The notes below the pieces were generated by a model. It was given only the letters and a program-made list of their open reading frames with translations, made no database searches and had not been told where the DNA came from. 64,000 bases of DNA, taken from the NCBI GenBank assembly GCA_913047795.1, contig CAJWTS010000005.1, positions 1-64,000 on the forward strand, read 5' to 3'. The DNA is from an uncultured Verrucomicrobiota bacterium (GTDB lineage: Bacteria > Verrucomicrobiota > Kiritimatiellia > CAJWTS01). This document shows, one piece after another, positions 1 to 8,627 of the stretch. The position numbers and the translations under genes were made by a program. Numbering within the stretch: position 1 is the first letter of the stretch; every line of letters begins with the position of its first letter.

Positions 1-344
1 AGAAGAAAAAATGCAGCTACTGATTTGTCTGGATAAGGTATTTTTTCCGCAAAAAATGCCTTATCTACACCTGGAAGTTCAAGAACATCCGATGTAATAA
101 CATCATTAATCACTTCTTTTAAAAATCCGCCGCCAGAACCAATTTCTATCTTAAAACCATCAGGAATATCTTTGGTATTTTCTTTGAATATTTCGTAATA
201 CTCCAGATATAATTTATGAAGAAAAACTTTTTTTTTAATAATATTTCTATGTAAAATTGTACTCTCAGCTTTATCAAGATCTTCGATGTTTTTTATACGC
301 TTAGTTTCTGACATTTTTAAGAGTTCAAGTAACCACGTAAACAT
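1..344 (-). CDS. SAM-dependent methyltransferase, partial at the left edge
   Basis: The frame is open from an ATG at 344 to the window edge (about 115 codons). It contains the glycine-rich SAM-binding motif EIGSGGGF followed by an acidic strand (SDVLEL), the usual start of a class I Rossmann methyltransferase. A second in-frame ATG at 314 (MSETKRIKN) is an alternative start; neither has a clear Shine-Dalgarno sequence. The DNA is strongly AT-rich, like the neighbouring glycosyltransferase and unlike everything after about 1.6 kb. Together the two suggest a surface-polysaccharide locus from a low-GC, possibly archaeal, genome. Substrate unknown; the C-terminal half is outside the window. Confidence 0.6.
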   Translation of the reverse strand, partial: MFTWLLELLKMSETKRIKNIEDLDKAESTILHRNIIKKKVFLHKLYLEYYEIFKENTKDIPDGFKIEIGSGGGFLKEVINDVITSDVLELPGVDKAFFAEKIPYPDKSVAAFFL

Positions 345-429
345 ATCATTTTGCAAATTATACTTGTATTTGAAAGTTTTTTAGCTTTGAATATAATAGT
401 TATTTTTTATACATTATCTGATTATTCAT

Positions 430-1470
430 TCATGGAAAGTTTTTGTAGTCAATTTCAAAAACTTTTATTTTAAATTCTTTGTAACCCATTTCGTTTGAAT
501 CAAAAACTTTTTTCATATAAGGATAATTTTCTTCATTGAAATAAATATCATTTAGAAATGGGAAAAAGTAACTTCCATCTTCTAGAATACCTATGTATTT
601 TAGTCCTTTAGTTTCACCATTAATAATTAATTCTTCGATTGTTTTTCCATACACACTTATCCTTACAACTTTTCCTGGCTCATACAGATCAGGATATGGA
701 TCTTTCCCTCTTGGGGATTTGAATGTTTTAAAATCATTATCGCCTGATGTGATATTCACGTAAGCCAGATAATCATTCACCACTTCATCTCTCAACATCT
801 TACCATCAAAATTCTCAACTAAATACTCAGTAAATTTAATTTTTTCATTTTCAAGAGCTAAATTTGGTGGACCATATCCAAAGCCTGTTATCCCCATCGT
901 GAATATACCAGAAAGAAGAATCACTATACCAACAATGATGACTAAGAAGGTGGATTTCTGCCTCTCATTAAAACTAAATGTGCTAAGTCCATAATCTGTA
1001 ACTCTTTGAATAGGAATGGTTGATAGAATGATCAAGAACGGAAACAATGAAAATAGATATCTTCTTTCATCTGCTATAGCAAACGGAATAATTAAAATGG
1101 AAATTGTGACTATTATCATAATCCAATTTGCTTTAATGTTCCTCAGTTTTTGTTTTATAGGTCTTAAAGAAAACAAAACCCCAAATGGTATTAAAACAAT
1201 CAAGTATGGAAATAAAATTCTAAATAGAACATTAAACAAATTTGCTAGTCCGTTTACTAACCTATCTGTCAACCCAGAAATACCATACTCTTCTACGAAG
1301 TTTATGATTCCTGGATCTTCCTGAGAAAATATCCCAGCATAATTATCTGCAAATATAGTTCCGGTGTACCATACGTAAAAAGGATCATCAAATTGGATAT
1401 ATCGCTGAACGAAAAGTGGTGAAATTATTATCAACAAAAATATCATATTCAGTGGACTTTGGCACTCCAC
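430..1470 (-). CDS. Membrane glycosyltransferase (GT39/ArnT-like), 5'-truncated
   Basis: This 346-codon frame has several hydrophobic segments (about residues 8-22, 85-105, 115-135, 140-155, 172-195) and then a soluble C-terminal domain of about 150 residues. That matches the C-terminal half of polytopic lipid-sugar-dependent glycosyltransferases; the motif ERRYLFSLFPFLII resembles the late-helix region of GT39-type enzymes. The N-terminal half, with the catalytic Asp residues of the first loop, is missing. The open frame starts only with a GTG at 1470, and an in-frame TGA lies about six codons upstream. The truncation falls where base composition changes, so it is probably a break at a chimeric junction. 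The style reminds me of ammonia-oxidising archaeal proteins, but this is recollection and was not searched. Confidence 0.5.
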   Translation of the reverse strand: MECQSPLNMIFLLIIISPLFVQRYIQFDDPFYVWYTGTIFADNYAGIFSQEDPGIINFVEEYGISGLTDRLVNGLANLFNVLFRILFPYLIVLIPFGVLFSLRPIKQKLRNIKANWIMIIVTISILIIPFAIADERRYLFSLFPFLIILSTIPIQRVTDYGLSTFSFNERQKSTFLVIIVGIVILLSGIFTMGITGFGYGPPNLALENEKIKFTEYLVENFDGKMLRDEVVNDYLAYVNITSGDNDFKTFKSPRGKDPYPDLYEPGKVVRISVYGKTIEELIINGETKGLKYIGILEDGSYFFPFLNDIYFNEENYPYMKKVFDSNEMGYKEFKIKVFEIDYKNFP

Positions 1471-1595
1471 TTGCTTTACAATTATTCATACGGCACGATG
1501 CCAATAACAAAAAAAGAGAACAGTAAATCTTACATTTCGGGTCCACTTTCTTTTTTCACATAATAATGCGTAGTTGATAGCGCTCCACTCTTTAC

Positions 1596-1763
1596 AAAAT
1601 CGTGCGCTTCCCAGACCGGGAGAAACATCAAATTTTTCTGGAACCGGAAGGCGTTGATGTGGACGAGACGTATGTTAATGGCTATTCCATGAGCCTCCCG
1701 CGTGATGTTCAGGAAGAGCTTGTTCATGCATTGCCGGGGTTAGAAGACGCGATCATGCTGCGC
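1596..1763 (+). pseudogene. mnmG: Fragment of mnmG (tRNA U34 modification enzyme)
   Basis: Frame 1596-1763 translates to about 56 residues that follow the middle of MnmG/GidA closely: [19 protein letters not shown], then YVNG, SLPRDVQ and LPGLEDA. MnmG is the FAD-dependent enzyme that, with MnmE, makes the carboxymethylaminomethyl group on tRNA wobble uridine; it is normally about 620 residues. Only this internal piece is present. Upstream the match stops after a few codons and an in-frame TAG lies at 1578-1580. Downstream, after LR at 1763, the frame runs without a stop into an unrelated PilN-like sequence. It is a fragment trapped between two unrelated sequences, not a gene. Confidence 0.75.
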
Positions 1764-2162
1764 AAAACCGTGGCCAGGAACCAGGCCGTGTGGGACGAGA
1801 TCGAGAGATGGAGAACGACTCGAACGGATGTCGCACTCCTTCTTGCCGCGCTTCAGCGCGAAGTTCCGGCCTCCGTGCAACTCGTGGAGCTGACATTCTC
1901 AGACGATTTAGCATTCGACGAAGAAAAGGGCGTCGTCCGACGCCTCAATTTGACAATCAATGGGCTGGCCGACGGCTTCAAGGCCAAGGACGCCGTCGAA
2001 AGACTAACACGCCGCCTGCAGGCGCTACCCGAGTTCACCAACTCGATCGAATCCGCCTCTGTTCCCCCCGGCGCCTTTGCAGCGGATCGGTCACCCGGTG
2101 CGCCCAAAAGTCGGCGCGTCTTTCGAATCGAATGCACGTTCTACGAGAGCCCACTTGAATGA
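1764..2162 (+). CDS. PilN-like pilus assembly protein, 5'-truncated
   Basis: About 132 residues matching the periplasmic part of PilN/GspL-C-type inner-membrane proteins: a helical stretch, then [10 protein letters not shown] and a ferredoxin-like half ending [10 protein letters not shown]. PilN normally starts with a short cytoplasmic segment and one transmembrane helix; both are absent because the frame is joined upstream to an mnmG fragment. No native start can be assigned. The 3' end overlaps the next gene by the four bases ATGA, the coupling expected for a pilN-pilO pair. PilM, usually upstream, is missing, as it would be if the contig is broken here. Confidence 0.6.
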   Translation, partial: KTVARNQAVWDEIERWRTTRTDVALLLAALQREVPASVQLVELTFSDDLAFDEEKGVVRRLNLTINGLADGFKAKDAVERLTRRLQALPEFTNSIESASVPPGAFAADRSPGAPKSRRVFRIECTFYESPLE

Positions 2163-2824
2163 AACTGCCCGAAGACAAGAAGCAACGCGTCCAGGTCATC
2201 ATCCTGATCTGCATGGGCATCGTCGCGGTGCTTTATGTCGTCCTGCACGCCGGAATCATACCGGTGACGAAAGGTCTCGAAAACCGCAAGAAGAAGCTCT
2301 CGATCGTAGAGGACAAGATCGAAAAGGCGAACCGCGATATCATGCAGACCAAGCGTCACAAGGCACAAAACACGGAGCTCGAATCAGAACTGGCGAATGC
2401 TTCCATGGCCCACCTGCTGCAGCACGAAGTCGGCAATTTCTTGCTGCCCGCGGCCCATCACATCCAGAAGCTCGTCGAGGAATCGGGGATCGGCGAACAC
2501 TCGGTCCACGGGATGGGTCCTTTGCGACTTCGCCAATGGAACAAGCGCAAGAATGAGCGCACCGTGATGTCGTACAGTGTGCGCGTAACGGTCGAATGCG
2601 CTTATTCGAATCTGGTTTTGTTTGCGGATCGCATGCTCGCCGACAATCCTTATGTCTCGTTCTCGGGCCTGAGCATATCCGCACAGAAGACCCAACCTGA
2701 AAAACACAAGATGGTGTTCGATATTCGTTGGCCGATATGGATTGACCTCGATGCGTATGACACCTACTCACGAATGGCGGCCAAACGTGCGGCAGAAGAA
2801 TCCAGCTCGGAGGAAGACGGTTGA
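2159..2824 (+). CDS. PilO-like inner-membrane pilus/secretion protein
   Basis: 221 residues with one N-terminal transmembrane helix (about 12-32), a coiled-coil stretch (about 38-80, rich in Lys/Glu) and a C-terminal alpha/beta domain. This is the layout of PilO, which pairs with PilN to align the pilus platform with the secretin. Sequence identity to named PilO proteins is weak by eye, so the call rests on architecture and position. It overlaps the PilN-like gene by ATGA, and its stop overlaps the TTG start of the next gene, so translation is probably coupled along the operon. Confidence 0.6.
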   Translation: MKLPEDKKQRVQVIILICMGIVAVLYVVLHAGIIPVTKGLENRKKKLSIVEDKIEKANRDIMQTKRHKAQNTELESELANASMAHLLQHEVGNFLLPAAHHIQKLVEESGIGEHSVHGMGPLRLRQWNKRKNERTVMSYSVRVTVECAYSNLVLFADRMLADNPYVSFSGLSISAQKTQPEKHKMVFDIRWPIWIDLDAYDTYSRMAAKRAAEESSSEEDG

Positions 2825-3246
2825 TTCGATTCCCGATATTCCTCTTCGTGGTAGGGCTGCTCTGCAACCCGCCGACCGTGACCGCGAAGGACGAACCAGT
2901 ACAGGCGGTGGATTCGAAGGCGATTGTCCAGGCCGCCATGACGCTCCGGGACCCCTTTTGGCCGGCAGGGTTTGTTCCCAGCAAAAAAGAAACCAACGTG
3001 GCTGTTGTCACCGAGGAGACGGTCGACCCCCCCAACTGGGCCGCTGCCCGCCGCCAGCTGAAAGTATCCGGAGTCAGCACGAAAAGCGGCCGCGCTTTCG
3101 TGGTGCTGGATGGAATCGGCATCGCGCAACCCGGCGAGATCATCGGTGTCCGCGACGCCCTGTACCTTTACAAGTTTCGAATCAAATCTGTATCGCGCCG
3201 GGGCATCAAGACTGAAAACGTTTCTGCGGTCCTCATAAAGAAATAA
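2821..3246 (+). CDS. PilP/GspC-like periplasmic protein
   Basis: 141 residues with a signal peptide (about 1-22, ending PTVTAK) and the sequence LRDPFWPAGF near residue 42. An 'RDPF-P' segment is typical of PilP and GspC proteins, which link the inner-membrane platform to the secretin. The C-terminal part (about 75-140, ending VSAVLIKK) is short and beta-rich, like their homology-region domain. The start is a TTG at 2821 that overlaps the preceding stop TGA, and no better in-frame start lies nearby. Position between a PilO-like gene and a secretin supports the assignment. Confidence 0.55.
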   Translation: MIRFPIFLFVVGLLCNPPTVTAKDEPVQAVDSKAIVQAAMTLRDPFWPAGFVPSKKETNVAVVTEETVDPPNWAAARRQLKVSGVSTKSGRAFVVLDGIGIAQPGEIIGVRDALYLYKFRIKSVSRRGIKTENVSAVLIKK

Positions 3247-3293
3247 TGACGATGCGGTTCGCCGCGCACAAACGAACAAACAAGGAGAAACCC

Positions 3294-4187
3294 ATGAACA
3301 GAACCCACTGCCTGAGCATCGGAACAGCCGTGCTGGCGATCGTGATCATAATCGGGTGCGACCACGACAAGCCGAATACAAAGCCCTCGGCCGGCGTCTT
3401 TACAGATTTTGACGATACGATCAGTTCGCTGCGGCTCGATCCGGATCTCAACACCCTGCGCGTGCGTCCGGACATCGTCACAGTCGAGTCCATATCGGAC
3501 TCGTTCGTGTTTGAAGTGGACGGCGGACAGGATCCGTTCACCTGGTCCGTCGCGAACGCCGGTAATGGCTCCGTGACGGTTCTCGCCGATAGCACGGCCC
3601 GTTACAACGTTACCCGCGTCGCCAAGAACGCCGTCGTCGTGTTCGACAGCACCGGCCACTGGGGTGCCAGCGAGGTTTTCGCGGTCAACGGGCTAACACT
3701 CATTCCCGCGGACGGGACAATCGAGGTCTCCGGCGGTACGATCCAATTCAGCGTGGTAGGCGGCGAACCGCCATACACGTTTAGCCTTGGGATGCCTGGC
3801 ATCGGAACAATCACTTCCGGCGGGCTGTACACTCGTACCGATGAAGGCGAACAATTCGTAACCGTCATCGATGCAAATGAAGGGACCGACTCATCCGAAA
3901 TCACCCAGCCGGCGGAGCAGCTTTCGATTGCGACCATCCCTGCTAGCGGCACGCTCGGCACCAATGACACGCTTATGACGCTGAATGTGGACGGCAGCGT
4001 CGGCCCCTACTTCTGGTTCATAGTCGCCGGAAGTACCCCGGGAGGCACAACGCTTAGCCCTGCCAGCGGCTCGAGCACGGTGTTCGACCGTGTTGCGCCG
4101 CTTGCCGATGGCTTTACGATCGTCAGTGTTACAAACCTCATCGGTTTGTCCGCAAGTCAGGGCATCGTCATGAACCAGAGCGACTAG
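3294..4187 (+). CDS. Lipoprotein with Ig-like repeats in the pilus operon
   Basis: 297 residues. The chosen ATG at 3294 follows a good Shine-Dalgarno (AAGGAG) and gives a lipoprotein signal, a hydrophobic stretch ending IIIGC with the lipidated Cys at about residue 22. An ATG at 3246 would put a charged tail before the signal. The mature part is made of three or four beta-sandwich units (for example FEVDGGQDPFTWSV, FSVVGGEPPYTFSL, LNVDGSVGPYFWFI), each with a G-G--P-F/Y-W/F core typical of bacterial Ig-like repeats. It lies immediately before the secretin gene, so a role as an outer-membrane pilotin or a surface part of the same machine is plausible but unproven. Confidence 0.6.
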   Translation: MNRTHCLSIGTAVLAIVIIIGCDHDKPNTKPSAGVFTDFDDTISSLRLDPDLNTLRVRPDIVTVESISDSFVFEVDGGQDPFTWSVANAGNGSVTVLADSTARYNVTRVAKNAVVVFDSTGHWGASEVFAVNGLTLIPADGTIEVSGGTIQFSVVGGEPPYTFSLGMPGIGTITSGGLYTRTDEGEQFVTVIDANEGTDSSEITQPAEQLSIATIPASGTLGTNDTLMTLNVDGSVGPYFWFIVAGSTPGGTTLSPASGSSTVFDRVAPLADGFTIVSVTNLIGLSASQGIVMNQSD

Positions 4188-4235
4188 CGCACGAATAGGA
4201 CCACACCAAACAAGAACAAGACACGGAGAATACCC

Positions 4236-6068
4236 ATGAAAAAAGAAATACTGTTGGTCATCATGATCCTGGCCGTCGCCGCCTTTGTCGGTGCTCAGGA
4301 TCTGCCGTCTGCCGGCGCGCCCGTCGGTGCCGCACCTGCTGCTGAGCTCGCGCCGAAAGCGCCCGCCGGCATCGATCCCGACACGCCGGCCGAGCTGCCC
4401 GACCCGGATCTGGCGGCGAGTGACGACGTGATCGAATTCCTTGAACCCGAGGCCGAGGCAACCATCACCGCCGTGGCCGATGACGAGGACCTGATCAGCA
4501 TTACGGTCGACGACGTTCCGCTTGAAGACGTGGTGCGTATGTTCACGAAGCTATCGAACGCCAACATCATCGCTACGCCCTCGAATCTCGCCGGCACGGT
4601 CACCGTCAGTCTGACTGACGTCGAATGGCGCCCCGCGTTAAGCTCGATTCTCGAGATGCACAACCTGGCGCTGGTAGAGAAGACGCCCGGAAGCGACATC
4701 TGGACCATCGTGCCGCGCGCGGCCGACGCCGCCGAACCGATGCATGTACAGGTCATCAAGCTGAAGTACGCTACGGTAGCCGATACGGCCCACGTTGTGC
4801 GCGACATGACGAGCACGGAAGGCGGCACGGTGTCCGAATTTCCATCGCGCAATACGATCGTCATGCGTGCCACGGCAAGTACAATCGAGGAAGTCCTGTT
4901 GTTGATCGATGAGATCGATATCCCACGCGATCAGGTCTACATCGAAGCCAAGTTCGTCGAGATCATCTATGGCCAGGGCGAAGACATCGGCGTCGATTGG
5001 AAAATGCTTGAAGGCTACAGGATCGGTCTCGGCGGTATAACCCGTTCCTACTCCGATGCGCGCACGACCGAGAGATCGGAAACCGAGACGTCCCGCCGTC
5101 TGCACGAGGAATCACGGTTGGACGAAATTGCCTCGCAGTTCGACATGTTCAACGTGCAATTCGAAGATTCCGCGTCGACATTCCTCGAGTCGCCCCCTGA
5201 CTCAGGGAATTACGTCCAAGAGATCACGGTTGAGCCGACGCGCAACATGACGGACACACTCAACGACGAATTGGCAATCGAACGCGCGACGGCGGATATC
5301 GTCACGCGCACGATCGAGGACGTACGTACGGCCGTCTTGTCGGCCTCTGATCTTGAGATCGTGATCAGCGCCCTCAAGCAGATGAACGGCGTCTCGATCA
5401 TCTCGAATCCAAAAATCATTGTCGCTAACGGGGAGAAGGCGAAGATCCATATCGGTGAGAGCGAACCGAATATCAAAGGTACGGTTACGCCCGGGCAGGA
5501 AGGCCAGGCCAATACAACAACCTATGAACTGGATCCGACACAGCCGTACTTTCGTTTCGGCATCGAATTGGACGTGGTCCCGACGGTAAACACCGAAAGC
5601 AACATTACCGTGGAAATCCTTCCGAAAATCACGCGATTTATTCGCAATAAGGTTGCTCCGGACGGAATCTCCTATCCGATCACAGCGGAAAAAGAAATCC
5701 GGACGCTGTTTAGCCTGGCGAACGGGAAAACGGCAGCCATTGGCGGCTTGACTAAGACCGAAGATCGCGATACTCGAAAGTCGATCCCGTTTCTTGGTGA
5801 CATACCCTTGCTGGGGAAATACCTGTTCTCGCATAAAAGCATGCAGACGGAACAGGAAGAGACCATTATCTTCGTCACGGTTGGCTTGGCCAACCCGGAT
5901 ATCATGGACCCCGACGTCGGCTACCCGGAATACACGGAAGAAACGCGCAAACAGCTGATTCGGCGACAGGTCCGCAAACGTGAATACCACAAGGAACTCG
6001 ATGAATTGCAGTCCGTTGCTGATCGCGCTACGCGTTACGACCAGGTTCGAGACCAGCTGCGTAAGTAA
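4236..6068 (+). CDS. Secretin (PilQ/GspD family) outer-membrane channel
   Basis: 610 residues. Signal peptide 1-20 (ends FVGAQ), then an Ala/Pro-rich linker and a secretin N0-type domain at about 86-160 (SITVDDVPLEDVVRMF...). An N1/NolW-like domain follows at about 170-235 (VIKLKYATVADTAHVVRDM), then the secretin core at about 235-560 with VYIEAKFVEI, ISNPKIIVANGEKA and FLGDIPLLGKYLFS. The last motif is the typical C-terminal secretin signature. Secretins form the ring through which pili or folded proteins pass the outer membrane. A Shine-Dalgarno-like ACGGAG precedes the ATG. No ATPase or prepilin peptidase gene is in the window. Confidence 0.9.
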   Translation: MKKEILLVIMILAVAAFVGAQDLPSAGAPVGAAPAAELAPKAPAGIDPDTPAELPDPDLAASDDVIEFLEPEAEATITAVADDEDLISITVDDVPLEDVVRMFTKLSNANIIATPSNLAGTVTVSLTDVEWRPALSSILEMHNLALVEKTPGSDIWTIVPRAADAAEPMHVQVIKLKYATVADTAHVVRDMTSTEGGTVSEFPSRNTIVMRATASTIEEVLLLIDEIDIPRDQVYIEAKFVEIIYGQGEDIGVDWKMLEGYRIGLGGITRSYSDARTTERSETETSRRLHEESRLDEIASQFDMFNVQFEDSASTFLESPPDSGNYVQEITVEPTRNMTDTLNDELAIERATADIVTRTIEDVRTAVLSASDLEIVISALKQMNGVSIISNPKIIVANGEKAKIHIGESEPNIKGTVTPGQEGQANTTTYELDPTQPYFRFGIELDVVPTVNTESNITVEILPKITRFIRNKVAPDGISYPITAEKEIRTLFSLANGKTAAIGGLTKTEDRDTRKSIPFLGDIPLLGKYLFSHKSMQTEQEETIIFVTVGLANPDIMDPDVGYPEYTEETRKQLIRRQVRKREYHKELDELQSVADRATRYDQVRDQLRK

Positions 6069-6077
6069 CCGTCGGCC

Positions 6078-7766
6078 ATGAAGCGCCTACCCAGAGAGGC
6101 ATGGCACTATGCCATTCTGCTGGTCCTGCTTCTGGCAACGGCGGCGGTCGCCGTACAGGCGACGCTATCGTTCCTGGAGGGCCAGGTCCCGATCGCGGCC
6201 CGGCGACCGGTCATCCTGTCCATCTGGTCGCTGACGCTCGGTTTCATGCTCATCGCCGGAGCGTTCAGCCTCTGGGCCATCCAATTTTCCGCCGAGGCTG
6301 AGAGCCGGCGACGCGTCGGCCGTTTCGTAGATGCCATGGATTTTCTGCGCGATGGCCTGCTCATTATCGACGACCGTGGCCGTGTCACCGGATCCAATCC
6401 GTCGGCGCGCACGTTGGCCGGACAAGAAATTGAAAGCGGTACACCTGTCCGCGAAATCTTCGGCGTTCTGACAGACGACGACATCCAGGCGCTGATCGAA
6501 GGTCACGTACCGGAAGAGTTCGAGCGCCAAATCGAACACCCTGGCGGGAATCGACAATATCGATTCCGATCGCAACCATCGGAGGACATGAAACTGATCC
6601 AGATCAGCGACGTCACTGAAATCGATCGGCAACAGCAGCAACATCGCCGCGTCGCGCGGCTTCAGCTCATCGGCCAGATTTCAACCAAGGTCGCTTACGA
6701 GTTCAACACCGTGTTGTGCAGTGTCATCGGCTACGCGTCCCTGATCGAGCACCTGATTCCCGAGACCAAAGACGTCAAGTCGTCGCTGGATGCGATTACG
6801 CGCAACACGGAGAAAGGCATCGCCCTCGCAGGCCAGTTGATTGAACTGGGCAAGCTCGACCATGCGGAGTCTGCGTCGCGAGGCCTCAAGGATCATCTCG
6901 AAATGGCAGGTGAATCGATCCGCACCGTGCTCGACGGCGACTGGCAAATAGATCTCTCCGTCGCCGACGACATCCCTCCGGTCGCACTGCCGGGGGTGCA
7001 GGTTGAACACGTCGTGCTGAATCTCGGCCTGCTCGCCGCGGATCTATTCCCGGGCCAGGGCGTCGTGCGCATAACGGCCCGGCAACCCGGCCAATCATCC
7101 CTGTTCAGGGTGGGCGCACGATACGCGGCGGTAATCGTTGTCTCGGTCGAAAATCCCGAACAAGAACGCCGCGCAGGCGAGACGACCATTGTTGAACCGG
7201 CCGACGAAGAGGAATCCGGCGCACTCAAGTCGATTCTCCATTCCATGGTTGAAGAGGCGGGCGGAGCTCTGGACTTCATGACCAACACACAAGGCTGGCC
7301 GGTTTTCCGCCTCGCGATTCCTCACGGGAATCTTCTCTCGATGCACCCCGGCGAGTCCGACCTGCCGGAAGCACTGCGCAGCTACGTCTCGCAATGGCAC
7401 GTTCTGGTCGCCGGTCCGGTGCGCATGCAACATCACCTGCGTCAGCACCTGCGTGATATGGATCTTAACATCTCAACGTTAGACAACATTGTAACGGCGC
7501 TGGCACGAATCGAAGAAAGCAAAGATATCGACGTGATGTTCATGGACGAGAAACTGCTAGGAAGCGACGTGTCGGGAATTCTGCGCGCGGTAATCAAGCT
7601 GCGGCCGACAATGGGCGTTGTCGTCCTCTCCGATCGTGAAGGCACTATAGATTCGCCCGCGAACGAGCCACAGGCCGTGTTCGCGTCCTCCCAGGCGGAC
7701 TCGGGACAACTTACGCGGTCGATGATCGAAGCGAAAAGCCTGGCCATTCGACGCCGGAAAGATTGA
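6078..7766 (+). CDS. Degenerate membrane hybrid histidine kinase
   Basis: 562 residues: two transmembrane helices (about 12-30 and 46-68), a PAS domain (about 84-180), a HisKA-like helix pair (about 190-265), a broken ATPase region (about 300-430) and a receiver-like domain (about 445-555). Key residues are lost. The phospho-accepting 'H-D/E-FN' box reads VAYEFNT (Tyr for His), the N-box reads NLGLLAADL without its second Asn, and no DxGxG motif is visible. The receiver keeps a possible phospho-Asp (VMFMDEKL) but lacks the acidic pair near its start. It is probably a signalling scaffold or pseudokinase controlling the secretin operon it ends, starting 9 bp after the secretin stop. Confidence 0.65.
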   Translation: MKRLPREAWHYAILLVLLLATAAVAVQATLSFLEGQVPIAARRPVILSIWSLTLGFMLIAGAFSLWAIQFSAEAESRRRVGRFVDAMDFLRDGLLIIDDRGRVTGSNPSARTLAGQEIESGTPVREIFGVLTDDDIQALIEGHVPEEFERQIEHPGGNRQYRFRSQPSEDMKLIQISDVTEIDRQQQQHRRVARLQLIGQISTKVAYEFNTVLCSVIGYASLIEHLIPETKDVKSSLDAITRNTEKGIALAGQLIELGKLDHAESASRGLKDHLEMAGESIRTVLDGDWQIDLSVADDIPPVALPGVQVEHVVLNLGLLAADLFPGQGVVRITARQPGQSSLFRVGARYAAVIVVSVENPEQERRAGETTIVEPADEEESGALKSILHSMVEEAGGALDFMTNTQGWPVFRLAIPHGNLLSMHPGESDLPEALRSYVSQWHVLVAGPVRMQHHLRQHLRDMDLNISTLDNIVTALARIEESKDIDVMFMDEKLLGSDVSGILRAVIKLRPTMGVVVLSDREGTIDSPANEPQAVFASSQADSGQLTRSMIEAKSLAIRRRKD

Positions 7767-8595
7767 CGTTGTCAATCAGGCGCGTGCGTCCGACCACGGC
7801 GGCCAATGCCAGTAACGACCACTCATCGAGATCTGCGACCGGCTTGAACGTCCGCCAGTCCACGATTTCGACGTAGTCAACGGCAATGGTATCGGGGCCG
7901 GCAAGATGCTCGCCTACCATACGCTTGACCGTCTCCGCGCTCCGCTCGCCCTGTGCATACGCACTCCGGGCCAGATCCAGTGCCTCGCTGAGACACACGG
8001 CCTGCTCGCGTTCGCGGGGCGCGAGGTACGCATTGCGCGAACTCATTGCCAGCCCGTCTTTCTCGCGAACAGTCGGCGCGACAAGCACCTCTATCGCCAG
8101 CCCGCGATCCTGCTGCAACTGTTGAATGATGCGCGCCTGCTGCGCATCCTTCTGCCCAAAGACAGCCACCTGCGGACGTACGATATCGAAGAGAATCGTC
8201 ACGATTCTGACCACGCCCTGAAAATGACCGGGACGCGAAACTCCGCAGAGACCGCAGGCGAAAGGAATCTCGGCCGCCGACGGCGCCTGTCGGTCTGGAT
8301 AGATATCGGCCGCCGACGGATGAAAAATGATGTCTACGTCCGCCTCCGAACATAGTGCCGAATCGCGTTCGAAGTCGCGAGGATAACGATCCAGATCCTC
8401 GCCGGGACCGAACTGGGTCGGATTAACGAAGATGCTGGCAATCAGGCAGTCGCAGCGGGTGCGTGCATGACGCATCAGGGAGAGATGCCCCTCATGAAGA
8501 AATCCCATCGTCGGCACAAACCCGATGCGCCGTCCCCCCAGACCGAGGCGTTCTACGGCATCCCGCATTTCAGTAACTGCGCTGATGATTTGCAT
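7711..8595 (-). CDS. panC: Pantothenate synthetase
   Basis: 294 residues. PanC joins pantoate and beta-alanine with ATP to give pantothenate in the cytoplasm. The adenylate-forming motifs are present: PTMGFLHEGH at 28-37 (HIGH-like), FVNPTQFGPGEDL, FGQKDAQQARII and the KMSKS-like DGLAMSSRNAYL. Length is normal for the family. Its 3' end overlaps the 3' end of the convergent kinase-like gene by 56 bp, so the two transcripts are antisense over that stretch. No panB or panD is near. Confidence 0.95.
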   Translation of the reverse strand: MQIISAVTEMRDAVERLGLGGRRIGFVPTMGFLHEGHLSLMRHARTRCDCLIASIFVNPTQFGPGEDLDRYPRDFERDSALCSEADVDIIFHPSAADIYPDRQAPSAAEIPFACGLCGVSRPGHFQGVVRIVTILFDIVRPQVAVFGQKDAQQARIIQQLQQDRGLAIEVLVAPTVREKDGLAMSSRNAYLAPREREQAVCLSEALDLARSAYAQGERSAETVKRMVGEHLAGPDTIAVDYVEIVDWRTFKPVADLDEWSLLALAAVVGRTRLIDNVNLSGVEWPGFSLRSSTA

Positions 8596-8627
8596 CGAAC
8601 TGCTGGCTCCGGGCAGGCCCGGCCTGA

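Noticed and set aside
1530-1727. 65-codon minus-strand frame across the left junction
   Set aside because: Antisense to the mnmG fragment and spanning the composition break; no motif or ribosome-binding site.
5202-5990. 262-codon minus-strand frame
   Set aside because: Fully inside the secretin gene, which has unmistakable motifs; the antisense product has no recognisable domain.
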